Below are positions 1 to 9,319 of a stretch of 64,000 nt of DNA, one piece after another. The notes under the pieces were generated by a model that saw only the letters and a list, made by a program, of their open reading frames with translations, ran no database searches and was not told the DNA's origin. The DNA is taken from assembly GCF_011761565.1 (NCBI RefSeq), contig NZ_JAASRM010000001.1, positions 496,139 to 560,138 on the forward strand, given 5' to 3'. The translations under genes were made by a program, and so were the position numbers. This DNA is from Rhizomicrobium palustre. GTDB taxonomy: Bacteria > Pseudomonadota > Alphaproteobacteria > Micropepsales > Micropepsaceae. The stretch's first letter is position 1. Each line of letters starts with the position of its first letter.

Positions 1-1
1 G

Positions 2-448
2 CAAGTCGCGCTTGCGGAGCAAATCAGGATCGTGGCCGATCTGGTGCAACCCAATTTGGTGGAAGCAGGTTTTACCCTCTCGCTAGATCTTTCCGAGATG
101 GCCGTAGCGCTAGACCCAGTACGGACTCGGCAGGCCTTGCTCGCACTACTCGACAACGTGCGGCGCTACGCCAATCCTGGCACAGTGGTGATCGCCATGT
201 CCAAGCTTGGCTCCTATGCGACCATCCGGGTCGAAGATAGCGGGCCAGGGCTGCCGCCGGAATTTGCCAAACAGGCTTTCACCCCCTTTGCCCGCGCGGA
301 CGGCTCGCGCTCGCGCAGCTTTGGCGGCTCAGGCCTTGGCCTCTCGGTGGTCGATGCCATCGCCAAAGCGCATGGCGGCAAGGCAAGGTATCGCACCTCG
401 GAACGCGGCGGCGCTGTGTTCGAGATGCTGTTCCCCATAAAGGCCTAG
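2..448 (+). CDS. Sensor histidine kinase, C-terminal ATPase domain (cut by window edge)
   Basis: The reading frame is open from the first bases, so this is the 3' end of a longer gene whose start lies outside the window; the internal GTG at 32 is not a convincing start. The visible part is a HATPase_c domain of a membrane sensor kinase: an N-box-like stretch (LLDNVRRYA), a G1 box (DSGPGLP), an F box (FTPFARAD) and a G2 box (GGSGLGLSVVDAIAKAHGG), ending in a strand typical of the domain end (FEMLFP). It would bind ATP and phosphorylate a His in the missing dimerisation domain. Its stop is 3 bp from the stop of the convergent OmpA-like gene, leaving no room for a separate terminator. Sensor input and partner regulator cannot be seen. 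Confidence 0.9.
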   Translation, partial: QVALAEQIRIVADLVQPNLVEAGFTLSLDLSEMAVALDPVRTRQALLALLDNVRRYANPGTVVIAMSKLGSYATIRVEDSGPGLPPEFAKQAFTPFARADGSRSRSFGGSGLGLSVVDAIAKAHGGKARYRTSERGGAVFEMLFPIKA

Positions 449-451
449 CGT

Positions 452-1117
452 TCAGCTATTACCGCGGTGCGGAACGATGCGGATTTCGACGCGACGATTG
501 CGCGGTTCGTTCACGTTATCGCCCGTGGGAACCGCAAGCTCCGTCTCGCCAAAGCCGCGCGGAGAAATGCGCGCCGAGGCCACGCCGTTATCGGCCAGAA
601 CCCTGGCGACCGTCACCGCGCGGCTGCGCGACAACCCCATATTATAGTCGTAGCTGCCGGTCGTATCGGTAAAGCCGTCCACATCGATCAGCGTCTTGTC
701 GTAATGGCGCAGCACCTCGGCCACGGCGGCGATGGTGTGAATGGCATCGGGATCAAGATCACTGGAATTGACGTCGAAAAGAATGTCGTTGCGCATGACC
801 AGCACGATATCATCGCCATCACGGCGCACGCTGACCCCGCTGGCACGCAAGCGCTGGCGCAGCTCCGTTTCCTGATCGTCCATATATTTGCCGACAAGAC
901 CGCCCGCCAGCGCGCCCACGGCACCGCCGATCAACGCGGTCTGGCTGGTTTTGCCCCCGGTATTGGCGAGCGCCCCGATGAGCGCCCCGGCGACCCCGCC
1001 GATGACCGCCCCCTTAGTGCTGTTCGAGGTCTGCTCCTCATCCGTATAGGCGTTCTGCGTTTGGCACCCGGCCAGAAAGAGCGAGCTTGCGGCCAGGAGA
1101 AGGGCGAATTTCTTCAT
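452..1117 (-). CDS. OmpA-family outer-membrane lipoprotein with glycine-zipper segment
   Basis: Predicted 221-residue lipoprotein. The chosen ATG (1115-1117) is preceded by GGAGA at good distance and starts a lipoprotein signal (MKKFALLLAA, lipobox LAGC); a longer start would put residues before the signal. After the acylated Cys comes a Gly/Ala-rich glycine-zipper segment (GAVIGGVAGALIGAL and GGAVGALAGGLVGKYM), then a C-terminal OmpA peptidoglycan-binding domain (FDVNSSDLDP, DGFTDTTGSYDYNMGLS, NRRVEIRI). The family anchors the outer membrane to the cell wall; family and location are secure. It lies 78 bp downstream of the RND pump gene on the same strand and could be read from that operon, but has its own ribosome-binding site. 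Whether it has any part in efflux is unknown. Confidence 0.92.
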   Translation of the reverse strand: MKKFALLLAASSLFLAGCQTQNAYTDEEQTSNSTKGAVIGGVAGALIGALANTGGKTSQTALIGGAVGALAGGLVGKYMDDQETELRQRLRASGVSVRRDGDDIVLVMRNDILFDVNSSDLDPDAIHTIAAVAEVLRHYDKTLIDVDGFTDTTGSYDYNMGLSRSRAVTVARVLADNGVASARISPRGFGETELAVPTGDNVNEPRNRRVEIRIVPHRGNS

Positions 1118-1180
1118 CAGAACATCTCCAATCAGCAACTTAATGTGTGATGCGCCGCGGCGGGTTTCAAGCCGGGTTTT

Positions 1181-1206
1181 AAAAACGCGAGACGTTCACT
1201 TTCGCG
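1181..1206 (-). terminator. Weak hairpin plus T-run after the RND pump gene
   Basis: On the minus strand a 5-bp stem (CGCGA/TCGCG) with an 11-nt loop overlaps the pump stop codon and is followed by five T. The stem is short, so this may only be a partial terminator ahead of the OmpA-like gene. Confidence 0.3.
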
Positions 1207-4200
1207 AAACTTTGAAGCGTCCCAGCACGAAGACAAAGAATACCGGCACGAAGAATATAGCCAGGGCCGTGGCGCTGACCATCCCGCCGAAGACACCCGT
1301 TCCAATCGCATGCTGGGTTTCAGCGCTCGCCCCGGATGCAAAGACCAGCGGCAGCACCCCCAAGGCAAAGGCCAGAGAGGTCATCAAGATCGGGCGCAGG
1401 CGCAGCCGTGCTGCATTAATCGCGGCCTCGGCAAGGCTTTGGCCCTGCTGCCAGAGCTGGCGGGCAAACTCCACGATCAAGATCGCATTCTTGGCAGACA
1501 AGCCGATGATGGTGATCATGCCGACCTTGAAGAAGACGTCATTGGGCATGCCGCGCAACAGCACCGCCGATACAGCACCCACCAGGCCCAACGGCACTAC
1601 CAGCATCACGGAAAGCGGAATGGACCAGCTTTCATAGAGGGCGGCCAGCACCAGAAACACCACCAGAATAGACAGCGCCATCAAAAGCGGCGCTTGCGCC
1701 ACCGATTGACGCTCTTCAAAGGATTGCCCTGTCCAGGCCAGCGAGAAACCGGGCGGCAATTGCGTTGAGAGCTTCTCCAGCTCTGCCATGGCCGCGCCGC
1801 TGGATATCCAGGGATAGGCAAATCCGGAAATATGCATGGCGGGCAGACCCTGGTAGTGCTGCAGCTGCCGCGGCATAGAGGTGTGCACCGGGCTGACGAC
1901 CTCGCGCAAGGCCACCATGCCGCCCGCGTTGTTGCGGACATAAAGCTTCAGCACATCATCGATCTGCATACGCGACCCCGTATCGGCCTGCACAATGACC
2001 TGTTGCATGCGGCCGTTATTGGGGAAGTCGTTGACATAGAGCGAACCCATGGCAATGGACAGCGTATCGCTGATCGCAGCGAAGGGAACACCCAAAGCTT
2101 CGGCCTTCTGCCGGTCAATGGTCAGGTGAATGCTGCTGCCAGGGGCGAGACTGTCGCCATAGACATAAGCAAGCTTGCTGTTACCTGCGGTGAGTTCCAG
2201 AAGCTTGTCCTGCACCGCTTTGAGCGCAGCATAGCCATGATTGCCGCGATCTTGCAGATAAACACTGAAGCCCGACGAGGTGCCGAGTTCATCGATCGCC
2301 GGCGGTAAAAGACTCATGATTTCGCCTTCCGTCGCGTTGGACATGGCAGCGGTGGCCGCGGCTACTTCCTTTTGCGCGGTTGCGCCGTGGCGCTCGCCCC
2401 AATCCTTCAAGGTGGTGAAGATCATGGCCGTGTTGGGGCCGGAGCCGGAGAAGGAAAAGCCGAGAATCGAAATGGTGGTGCCAACGCCCGGGCGGGTGGC
2501 GGCGTGTTTTTCATAAGCCTTCACCGTTTCCAGGGTGCGCTGCTGAGTTGCCTCGGCAGGAAGCTGAATGGAGGTCATGAAGTAGCCCTGATCCTCATCC
2601 GGCAAGAAGGATGACGGCAGAAAGTAGAGCGCAACACCCAAGAGCGCGGAAATCGCGGCAAAAATCGTCATCATCCGCGCGGATTTCTTAATCACGGCGG
2701 CGGTGCGCTTTTGATAGCCCTGGGTGAGCAAATCGAATTTATGATTGAACCAGCGGAAGAAGGCATTCTTGCCATGCCCGCCATGGCTGACCGGCTTCAG
2801 CAGCGTAGCGCAAAGCGCTGGCGACAGGCTGAGCGCCAGGAAGGCCGAAAACAGGATGGACACCACCATGGCCAGCGCGAATTGCTGATAGATGATCCCG
2901 ACCGTTCCGGTCGCCAGCGCCATCGGAATAAACACGGCGGTCAGAACCAGGGTGATGCCGATGATGGCACCGGAGATTTCCTGCATCGCCTTGATGGTCG
3001 CCTCTTTGGGCGAAAGGCCTTCCTGTGCCATCAGGCGCTCGACATTTTCCACCACCACAATGGCATCGTCGACAATAATGCCGATTGCCAGCACCATGCC
3101 GAACATGGTGAGTACATTGATGGAAAATCCTGCCGCAAGCATGACCGCGAATGTGCCAAGCAGCGCGATGGGCACCACGATGGCAGGGATGAGGGTATAG
3201 CGCACATCCTGCAAGAACAGGTACATCACCAGGAACACCAGCACCATCGCCTCAAGTAGCGTGTGCAGCACCTTCTCGATGGAGATCTTGACGAAGGGCG
3301 CGGTGTTATAGCTGATCGCGTATTTCATGCCCGGAGGAATGGACGGGGCAAGTTCAGCCAAGCGCTTTTCCAACGCCTCCGCCGTTTTCACGGCATTGGC
3401 GCCCGGGGAGAGCTGCACTGCGGCGGAGGTGGACGGTTTGCCATTCTCGCGCGTGACAAAGCCATAGGATTGCGAACCAAGCTCCACCCGCGCGACATCG
3501 CCCAGCACCACCTTCGAACCGTTTGCATTGGCGCGCAGCACGATGGCCGCAAACTGTTCAGGCTTGGAGAGCTGGCCCTGCACCGTCAAAGGCACACTCA
3601 CCCGCTGACCTTTGCGGGCCGGCTCATCACCGATCCGTCCAGGCGCGATCAGGATATTCTGCTGGCTGATGGCGGCGGTGAGATCGCTCATCGACAAGCC
3701 AAAAGAGACGAGCTTGATCGGGTCGACCCAAATGCGCATCGCCTGCTCTGAACCGAAAAGCTGAACGCGCCCGACGCCGTCCACACGGCGCAGCTCCTCA
3801 AGCAGGTTGCGCGCCATGTAATCGCTCAAGGCGACTTCGTCATACCGGCCATCCTGAGAGATAAGATCGACCATCAGCAAAAAGCTGGAACTGGCCGATT
3901 CCACCTGCAAGCCATTCTGGCGCACGGTTTGCGGCAGGCGCGCTTCCACCGCCTTGAGGCGGTTCTGGACATCAACCTGCGCCATCTGAGGATCAGTGCC
4001 GGGCTTGAACGTGGCCGTGATAGAGGCCGAGCCCGATGTATCCGCGGAGGAGGAGAAGTAGAGTAGATTTTTGACGCCTGATAATTCGCGCTCGATCAAG
4101 CTCACCACGGAGTCGTTCATGGTTTGCGGCGAGGCGCCAGGGTAGCTGGCCGTAATGCTCACGCTGGGCGGCGCCACGGAGGGGTAGCGCGCAATGGGCA

Positions 4201-4288
4201 ATTGCGGGATGGCGATCAGCCCCGCCAGCACAATAAAGATGGCAACCACCCAAGCGAAAACCGGGCGTTCGATGAAAAACCGCGACAC
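1196..4288 (-). CDS. RND multidrug efflux permease, HAE1/AcrB family
   Basis: 1030-residue inner-membrane proton/drug antiporter, the usual length for AcrB/MexB relatives. It opens with the family signature MSRFFIERPVFAWVV. It shows the porter-domain start (YPGASPQTMNDSV), the proton-relay Asp pair in TM4 (GIIVDDAIVVVENVERLM) and the TM10 Lys region (GLSAKNAILIVEFARQL), so the pump should be active. The start is GTG at 4288 with AGAGGT about 8 nt upstream. It begins 19 bp after the fusion-protein gene, so the two form one operon. No outer-membrane factor (TolC/OprM) gene accompanies them here, so the pump presumably borrows one encoded elsewhere. Substrates cannot be read from the sequence. 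Confidence 0.95.
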   Translation of the reverse strand: MSRFFIERPVFAWVVAIFIVLAGLIAIPQLPIARYPSVAPPSVSITASYPGASPQTMNDSVVSLIERELSGVKNLLYFSSSADTSGSASITATFKPGTDPQMAQVDVQNRLKAVEARLPQTVRQNGLQVESASSSFLLMVDLISQDGRYDEVALSDYMARNLLEELRRVDGVGRVQLFGSEQAMRIWVDPIKLVSFGLSMSDLTAAISQQNILIAPGRIGDEPARKGQRVSVPLTVQGQLSKPEQFAAIVLRANANGSKVVLGDVARVELGSQSYGFVTRENGKPSTSAAVQLSPGANAVKTAEALEKRLAELAPSIPPGMKYAISYNTAPFVKISIEKVLHTLLEAMVLVFLVMYLFLQDVRYTLIPAIVVPIALLGTFAVMLAAGFSINVLTMFGMVLAIGIIVDDAIVVVENVERLMAQEGLSPKEATIKAMQEISGAIIGITLVLTAVFIPMALATGTVGIIYQQFALAMVVSILFSAFLALSLSPALCATLLKPVSHGGHGKNAFFRWFNHKFDLLTQGYQKRTAAVIKKSARMMTIFAAISALLGVALYFLPSSFLPDEDQGYFMTSIQLPAEATQQRTLETVKAYEKHAATRPGVGTTISILGFSFSGSGPNTAMIFTTLKDWGERHGATAQKEVAAATAAMSNATEGEIMSLLPPAIDELGTSSGFSVYLQDRGNHGYAALKAVQDKLLELTAGNSKLAYVYGDSLAPGSSIHLTIDRQKAEALGVPFAAISDTLSIAMGSLYVNDFPNNGRMQQVIVQADTGSRMQIDDVLKLYVRNNAGGMVALREVVSPVHTSMPRQLQHYQGLPAMHISGFAYPWISSGAAMAELEKLSTQLPPGFSLAWTGQSFEERQSVAQAPLLMALSILVVFLVLAALYESWSIPLSVMLVVPLGLVGAVSAVLLRGMPNDVFFKVGMITIIGLSAKNAILIVEFARQLWQQGQSLAEAAINAARLRLRPILMTSLAFALGVLPLVFASGASAETQHAIGTGVFGGMVSATALAIFFVPVFFVFVLGRFKVSRK

Positions 4289-4307
4289 GGGCGATACCTC
4301 TTGAAAT

Positions 4308-5447
4308 TCAGTGCTGAGCAGACGCCGTTTTCACGGCCCAGATCTGCGGCACCACCGCGAGACCATCGCTGAGGCGTTCACCGCCCTCGACCACCACTTT
4401 GTCCCCCGGCTTGAGACCGGAGACGATGCGATAACTATTGTCCGCCAGCTCGCCGATACGCACGCTGAGCTGATGGGCGCTGTTCTTGGCATCGATCACC
4501 CAGACAAAAGTCTTGCCGCTCGTGAAGGTGACTGCTTGCTGGGGCACCAGCAAGGCGTTGGCGTAACTTGCCACAGGCAGCCGCGCCCGCACGAACATGC
4601 CCGGCAAAAAGGCATGATCCTTGTTGTCCGCAAGAATGCGCAGGAGAACATCGCCCGTTCCCGCATCCACGCTGATGCCCGAAAATAGAATCTGCCCGGA
4701 AATGGGATAGGGCTCGCCATTGTCACGCAGAATGGCGGCAGCGGCGCCACCGGCCTTGCCATCCGTGGTCGTGCGCCGCAAGGCTTGCGCCGAAGAGGTG
4801 GGCACGCGGATATCGACATAAACTTTGTCGATCTGCTGAATGCGCGCCATCGGCGTTGCATCGGACGGCCCGACCAGCGCGCCCTCAGTAATCATGGCCT
4901 GATCAATGCGGCCATCGATCGGCGCATCTACGGTGGCGAATTTAAGATCGAGCTGACGGCGCTGCAGGGTGGCCCGCGTTTGCGCGACATCGGCGAGCGC
5001 CTGCTTGCGGGCGGCCACCGCCTCGTCATGAGCCTGTGCGCTGATGGCATTGGCCTGAAGCAGCCTTTCCATGCGCGCAGCTTGGTCAGCGGCCTTGGAG
5101 AGCTCCGCTTCTGCGCGCTTTAGGGCGGCTGAGGCGACATCGGCATCGGCCCGGAACGGCGCCGCGTTGATCTGATAGAGCGGCTGGTTGGCTTTCACCT
5201 CTGCGCCCTGCTCGAAAAGACGGCGCTGAACAATACCACCGACCTGGGCGCGGATTTCCGCGACGCGCACAGCATTCACGCGGCCCGGAAAATCCTCCGT
5301 GACCTCCACCTTTTGCGGCTTCAGCACGACGACCGCAACTTGGGGCGGCGGCGTTTGAGTATCGCTGCCACACCCCATCACGGTGAAGGCGAGGACAAAA
5401 GTGGCCAAGCCCACGCCGATCTTTAACTTTGCCGGTACACGCAGCAT
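4308..5447 (-). CDS. RND efflux membrane-fusion lipoprotein, AcrA/MexA family
   Basis: 379-residue periplasmic adaptor that links the RND permease to an outer-membrane channel. It has a lipoprotein-type signal ending in VMGCGSD, a lipoyl half-motif, a long alpha-hairpin with Ala/Gln/Arg heptads (about residues 95-165), the second lipoyl half (VDAPIDGRIDQAMITEGALVG), then beta-barrel and membrane-proximal domains. The ATG at 5447 has an excellent ribosome-binding site (AAGGAG). First gene of the pair with the RND permease. Upstream (5448-5575) no repressor gene or clear operator is seen, so control is unknown. Confidence 0.94.
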   Translation of the reverse strand: MLRVPAKLKIGVGLATFVLAFTVMGCGSDTQTPPPQVAVVVLKPQKVEVTEDFPGRVNAVRVAEIRAQVGGIVQRRLFEQGAEVKANQPLYQINAAPFRADADVASAALKRAEAELSKAADQAARMERLLQANAISAQAHDEAVAARKQALADVAQTRATLQRRQLDLKFATVDAPIDGRIDQAMITEGALVGPSDATPMARIQQIDKVYVDIRVPTSSAQALRRTTTDGKAGGAAAAILRDNGEPYPISGQILFSGISVDAGTGDVLLRILADNKDHAFLPGMFVRARLPVASYANALLVPQQAVTFTSGKTFVWVIDAKNSAHQLSVRIGELADNSYRIVSGLKPGDKVVVEGGERLSDGLAVVPQIWAVKTASAQH

Positions 5448-5575
5448 AGCGGCTCCTTAACTTGCGAGCCTGCTATCTCGGGTACGCGTGTCGGGCGACT
5501 GCCAAGGCTATGTGGAGGATTGGTGGATGAGACCAGCTTTCTGACCCAGCCACCTCGATTTTGGTAAACTAGCTC

Positions 5576-7204
5576 TTAATGACCGGGGTGCAGCCCTGGC
5601 GCTTCCTGGCCGGTGCGGGCAACATATTCGGTATAACCACCATTATATTGATGGATGCCTTCCGGCGTCAGCTCCAGCACGCGGTTGGACAGCTTTGCCA
5701 AAAAGTGGCGATCATGCGAGACGAAAAGCATGGTGCCTTCAAATTCAGCCAGCGCCGCTACCAGCATCTCCTTGGTCGCCATATCGAGATGGTTGGTCGG
5801 TTCGTCAAGCACCAGAAAGTTCGGCGGATCAAACAGCATTTTCGCCATCACGAGACGTGCCTTCTCGCCGCCCGACAAAACGCGGCAGGGCTTTTCGACG
5901 TCATCACCTGAGAAGCCGAAACAACCCGCGAGATTGCGCAGCACGCCCTGCCCCGCAGTAGGAAAGCTTTCTTCCAGAGATTCAAACACGGTGTCGTCAC
6001 CGTCCAAGAGGTCCATGGCGTGCTGGGCAAAATAGCCCATCTTCACAGAGCTGCCGATGGTGACGCTGCCTTGATCCGGCGTGATGGCACCAGCGGCGAG
6101 TTTCAACAGCGTGGACTTGCCCGCACCGTTTGCCCCCAAAATGCACCAGCGCTCCTTGCGGCGGACCATGAAATCGAGCCCAGTATAGATGGACTGGCTG
6201 CCATAGGATTTGTGTACGCCCTTGAAGCTCGCCACATCATCACCGGAGCGCGGCGGACTCTTGAATTCGAATTGTACGGCCTGACGGCGACGAGGCGGCT
6301 CCACCCGTTCGATCTTATCAAGCTTCTTCACCCGGCTTTGCACTTGTGCAGCATGAGAGGCACGCGCCTTGAAGCGCTCGATAAACTTGATTTCCTTGGC
6401 GAGCATGGCCTGCTGGCGTTCGAATTGCGCCTGACGCTGCTCTTCGGAGAGGGCGCGCTGCTGCTCATAGAAATCGTAATTGCCCGAGTAGGTAGTGAGC
6501 GTACCGCCATCGATTTCGACAATCTTACTGACGATGCGGTTCATGAAAGCACGGTCATGCGAGGTCATCAGCAGCGCGCCTTCGTAATTCTTAAGGAAAT
6601 CTTCCAGCCAGATCAGGCTTTCAAGATCCAAGTGGTTGGAGGGTTCGTCTAGCAGCATGGCGCTGGGGCGCATCAGGAGAATACGGGCAAGCGCCACGCG
6701 CATTTTCCAGCCGCCTGAAAGCGCGCCGACATCGCCGTCCATGCGCTCCTGGCTGAAGCTCAAACCCGCCAGCACTTCGCGCGCACGTGCTTCCAGCGCG
6801 TAGCCGTCCAGCTCTTCGAAGCGGTGCTGCACCTCGCCATAGCGCTCGATCAAGGCTTCCATCTCGTCCATGCGATCAGGATCGACCATAGCGGCCTCGA
6901 GCTCGGCCATTTCGGCGGCGAGCGCGCTGACCGGACCGACACCATCCATCACGGCAGCAACCGCGGTTTGGCCTTTCATCTCACCGACATCCTGACTGAA
7001 ATAGCCAATGGTCGTGCCGGGATCGATCGAGACTTGGCCGTCGTCAGGGCGGTTCTCGCCCGCGATCATGCGGAAGAGCGTCGTCTTACCGGCGCCATTC
7101 GGCCCGACGAGGCCCACCTTCTCGCCCTTCTGAATGCCCATCGAGGCTTCGATGAAGAGGATCTGGTGGCCGTTCTGCTTGGAGATGTTATCGAGGCGAA
7201 TCAT
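5576..7204 (-). CDS. ABC-F family ATPase (translation factor / ribosome-associated)
   Basis: Soluble protein of 542 residues with two ABC ATPase domains in tandem and no membrane segments, the ABC-F layout (EttA, Uup, YbiT, YheS group). Walker A motifs are GPNGAGKTTL and GANGAGKSTL. Signatures are LSGGWKMRVALARIL and LSGGEKARLVMAKML. Walker B regions are LLDEPSNHLD and VLDEPTNHLD. A charged helical linker rich in Arg/Gln (about residues 230-300) corresponds to the P-site tRNA-interacting motif. Family members bind the ribosomal E site and modulate translation; some protect against antibiotics. There is no long C-terminal coiled coil as in Uup, and length is closest to the YbiT/EttA group, but I do not assign an orthologue. 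I prefer ATG 7204 (MIRLDNIS) over the TTG six codons earlier. Confidence 0.93.
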   Translation of the reverse strand: MIRLDNISKQNGHQILFIEASMGIQKGEKVGLVGPNGAGKTTLFRMIAGENRPDDGQVSIDPGTTIGYFSQDVGEMKGQTAVAAVMDGVGPVSALAAEMAELEAAMVDPDRMDEMEALIERYGEVQHRFEELDGYALEARAREVLAGLSFSQERMDGDVGALSGGWKMRVALARILLMRPSAMLLDEPSNHLDLESLIWLEDFLKNYEGALLMTSHDRAFMNRIVSKIVEIDGGTLTTYSGNYDFYEQQRALSEEQRQAQFERQQAMLAKEIKFIERFKARASHAAQVQSRVKKLDKIERVEPPRRRQAVQFEFKSPPRSGDDVASFKGVHKSYGSQSIYTGLDFMVRRKERWCILGANGAGKSTLLKLAAGAITPDQGSVTIGSSVKMGYFAQHAMDLLDGDDTVFESLEESFPTAGQGVLRNLAGCFGFSGDDVEKPCRVLSGGEKARLVMAKMLFDPPNFLVLDEPTNHLDMATKEMLVAALAEFEGTMLFVSHDRHFLAKLSNRVLELTPEGIHQYNGGYTEYVARTGQEAPGLHPGH

Positions 7205-7360
7205 AGGGTCCGTGCAACTCAAAAAGGGTAGAAATCATTCCCACTCGACCCACCTTTTGAAATTACTCAGAAATTTCAAATACATAGTTGCGAGCTCTAG
7301 TGCTCCAGGTAACATGAACGATAGGGGGAAGCAAGATTTCGGCGGCTTGGCGCTACCGCG

Positions 7361-7399
7361 AAAGGAAAATGGCGAGCACCGCGAACACGGCACTCGCCA
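7361..7399 (-). terminator. Rho-independent terminator of the arabinan operon
   Basis: On the minus strand, about 30 nt past the GH51 stop, TGGCGAG and CTCGCCA form a perfect 7-bp stem with extra inner pairs (CCG/CGG), followed by TTTTCCTTT. Position and polarity fit the end of the GH43-GPH-GH51 transcript. Confidence 0.7.
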
Positions 7400-7429
7400 C
7401 CTCATACCTGTGTTGCGGTTCTGGCCCTA

Positions 7430-9319
7430 TCAGGCCGTCTTGATACGCAACACCGTCATGGAGCGGGGCTCGAGGCGCACATCGACGGAGTTCCCGCTCG
7501 CCGTGACCGCAGCATGGCGCGGCACAACCGCATTAGGCTCCTCGAAGCTGTTGTGCACCGCCAAGTTCTCGCCCGACAGCACGATGGTGCTCGCCAGAAC
7601 TGCTGAAGCGCCATTCAGGGCAATGGTGGTGAACTCGACGGTTTCTCCGGGATGCACGATCTTCACGATCACATCTCCACTCTTGGTCTCGCGCACCGCG
7701 CTGGCAAAAACACGGCCATCTCCGGCGTCGCTTAGCTTGGTGGGCAGCACCACATCACCGCGATTGGTGCTGAAAAGTTGCTGGACATAATAGTTCGGCG
7801 TCCGCACTAGACTGAGGTTGTCCACCCAGATGAGATCGGGCGACCATTGCCAAGCCTCGCGATGCGCAAACAAGGGTGCATAGGCCGCCATCGCCACGAC
7901 ATCGGCGTTACGCTCAAGACCTGTCATGAACGCGGCTTCAGCCAGCGCGCATTCGAGATCGTTCACATTGTTGGGGCTAACCGGCTTTTCGCTTTGCGCG
8001 GCATATTCGCCGAACAATACCTTCGGCCCTTTCCGATCATAGTTGTCAAAGCGGTGAGCGTTCTCAAAGAACCATGGCGGACGCGCATAGCAATGCTCAT
8101 CGACGATATCGACCCCAAGGGCGCTAAGCTTTGGCCAGAGGTATTTGAAGCGCTCGTCCGCCGGTTCCGGGCCGGTGGAAGCAATCAAACGGATCTTGGG
8201 ATATTTGGCCCGGAACGCCTTCAAGAAAACCGTCAGGCGCTCGATATATTGCGGGCCCCACTGCTCGTTGCCAATCCCCATCATGGTCAGGTTGAAGGGC
8301 GCGGGATGGCCCATCGCAGCGCGCTTGCCACCCCATTCGGTCTCTACAGGACCATTGGCGAACTCTACGAGATCGAGCGCGTCTTGGACGTAACGGTCGA
8401 TTTCATTCATCGGGGCCAGTTCGCCCGAATTGAACTGGCAAGCCATGCCGCAATTTATGATCGGCAGTGGCGCCGCGCCGATATCCTCGCAGAGCAGGAA
8501 ATACTCATAAAATCCAAGGCCAAAGGACTGGTAATAGTCTGGGGCCGGGCGGTGCAGGAATTCGTAGTTCCAGCGATTGATCAGCAGCGGGCGCTCCAGC
8601 ACCGGCGCGATGGTCGCCTTCCAAGGATAACGCTTGTCGAGCTCGCTACCTTCCACAATGCAGCCGCCCGGAAAGCGTAAGAAACCCGGCTTGATGTCGG
8701 CCAGAGCCTGCACCATGTCGGCCCGAAGACCACCGGGACGGCCCTTCCAGGTATTTTGCGGAAAGAGCGAGACCAGATCTATATCGATCGTGCCGACGCC
8801 ATCCACCAGGATGTAAAGCTTCGACTTTGCATCGGTTGCTGTGGGACGAAGAACGGCTTTGCGCTCTTCCCACGCCGACGGCAGCTTTTCCAGCTTAATC
8901 TGTTCCAACAACAAGCCGTTCTCGCCATAGAGCGCAACCCGCAAGGCCGGCGTTCCGGAGGTGCAGCGCAAACGCAGGGTGAGGTCATAGGCCTCGCCAG
9001 CCTTCACGCCGATGCCGCGAAAGCCTTCATTGGCAACGCCGAAAACATCGCCCCCTTGCGAGGTGAGGCGCAGAAAATGGGGATGCACTGCCGAGAAGGG
9101 CTCGTGGTTCATAACCGAACATTCGCCGCGCGCCTTGCTGGGCGAAATTTTCTCCCAACCGGTCATCGGTTTTGGAAAAGAGAAGCAGCGGTTCTTGACG
9201 AGTTCTGCATAGAGCCCGCCGTCAGCACCGAAATTGATATCTTCGAAGAACAGCCCCCACATTTCGTGGCTAATCGCGGCGCCGGGCTTGTCCGCATGGA
9301 TGGTGATGGTTCTTGTCAT
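7430..9319 (-). CDS. Alpha-L-arabinofuranosidase, glycoside hydrolase family 51
   Basis: 629 residues. Releases terminal alpha-L-arabinofuranose from arabinan or arabino-oligosaccharides by retaining hydrolysis. The N-terminal region (about 1-190) is a beta-sandwich-like carbohydrate-binding segment starting FFEDINFGADGGLYAEL. The TIM barrel follows (FLRFPGGCIVEG at about 213). The acid/base is Glu352 in GIGNEQWGPQY; the likely nucleophile is Glu438 in VLFGEYA, by analogy with family 51. There is no signal peptide, so it should act in the cytoplasm on oligosaccharides brought in by the adjacent symporter. Its ATG overlaps the transporter stop by 4 bp with AGGAAA upstream, so translation is coupled. 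Last gene of the operon. Confidence 0.93.
   Translation of the reverse strand: MTRTITIHADKPGAAISHEMWGLFFEDINFGADGGLYAELVKNRCFSFPKPMTGWEKISPSKARGECSVMNHEPFSAVHPHFLRLTSQGGDVFGVANEGFRGIGVKAGEAYDLTLRLRCTSGTPALRVALYGENGLLLEQIKLEKLPSAWEERKAVLRPTATDAKSKLYILVDGVGTIDIDLVSLFPQNTWKGRPGGLRADMVQALADIKPGFLRFPGGCIVEGSELDKRYPWKATIAPVLERPLLINRWNYEFLHRPAPDYYQSFGLGFYEYFLLCEDIGAAPLPIINCGMACQFNSGELAPMNEIDRYVQDALDLVEFANGPVETEWGGKRAAMGHPAPFNLTMMGIGNEQWGPQYIERLTVFLKAFRAKYPKIRLIASTGPEPADERFKYLWPKLSALGVDIVDEHCYARPPWFFENAHRFDNYDRKGPKVLFGEYAAQSEKPVSPNNVNDLECALAEAAFMTGLERNADVVAMAAYAPLFAHREAWQWSPDLIWVDNLSLVRTPNYYVQQLFSTNRGDVVLPTKLSDAGDGRVFASAVRETKSGDVIVKIVHPGETVEFTTIALNGASAVLASTIVLSGENLAVHNSFEEPNAVVPRHAAVTASGNSVDVRLEPRSMTVLRIKTA

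Noticed and set aside
5448..5575. Terminator between ABC-F and fusion-protein genes
   Set aside because: Only imperfect pairings (GGTGG/CCACC) without a T-run; not convincing.
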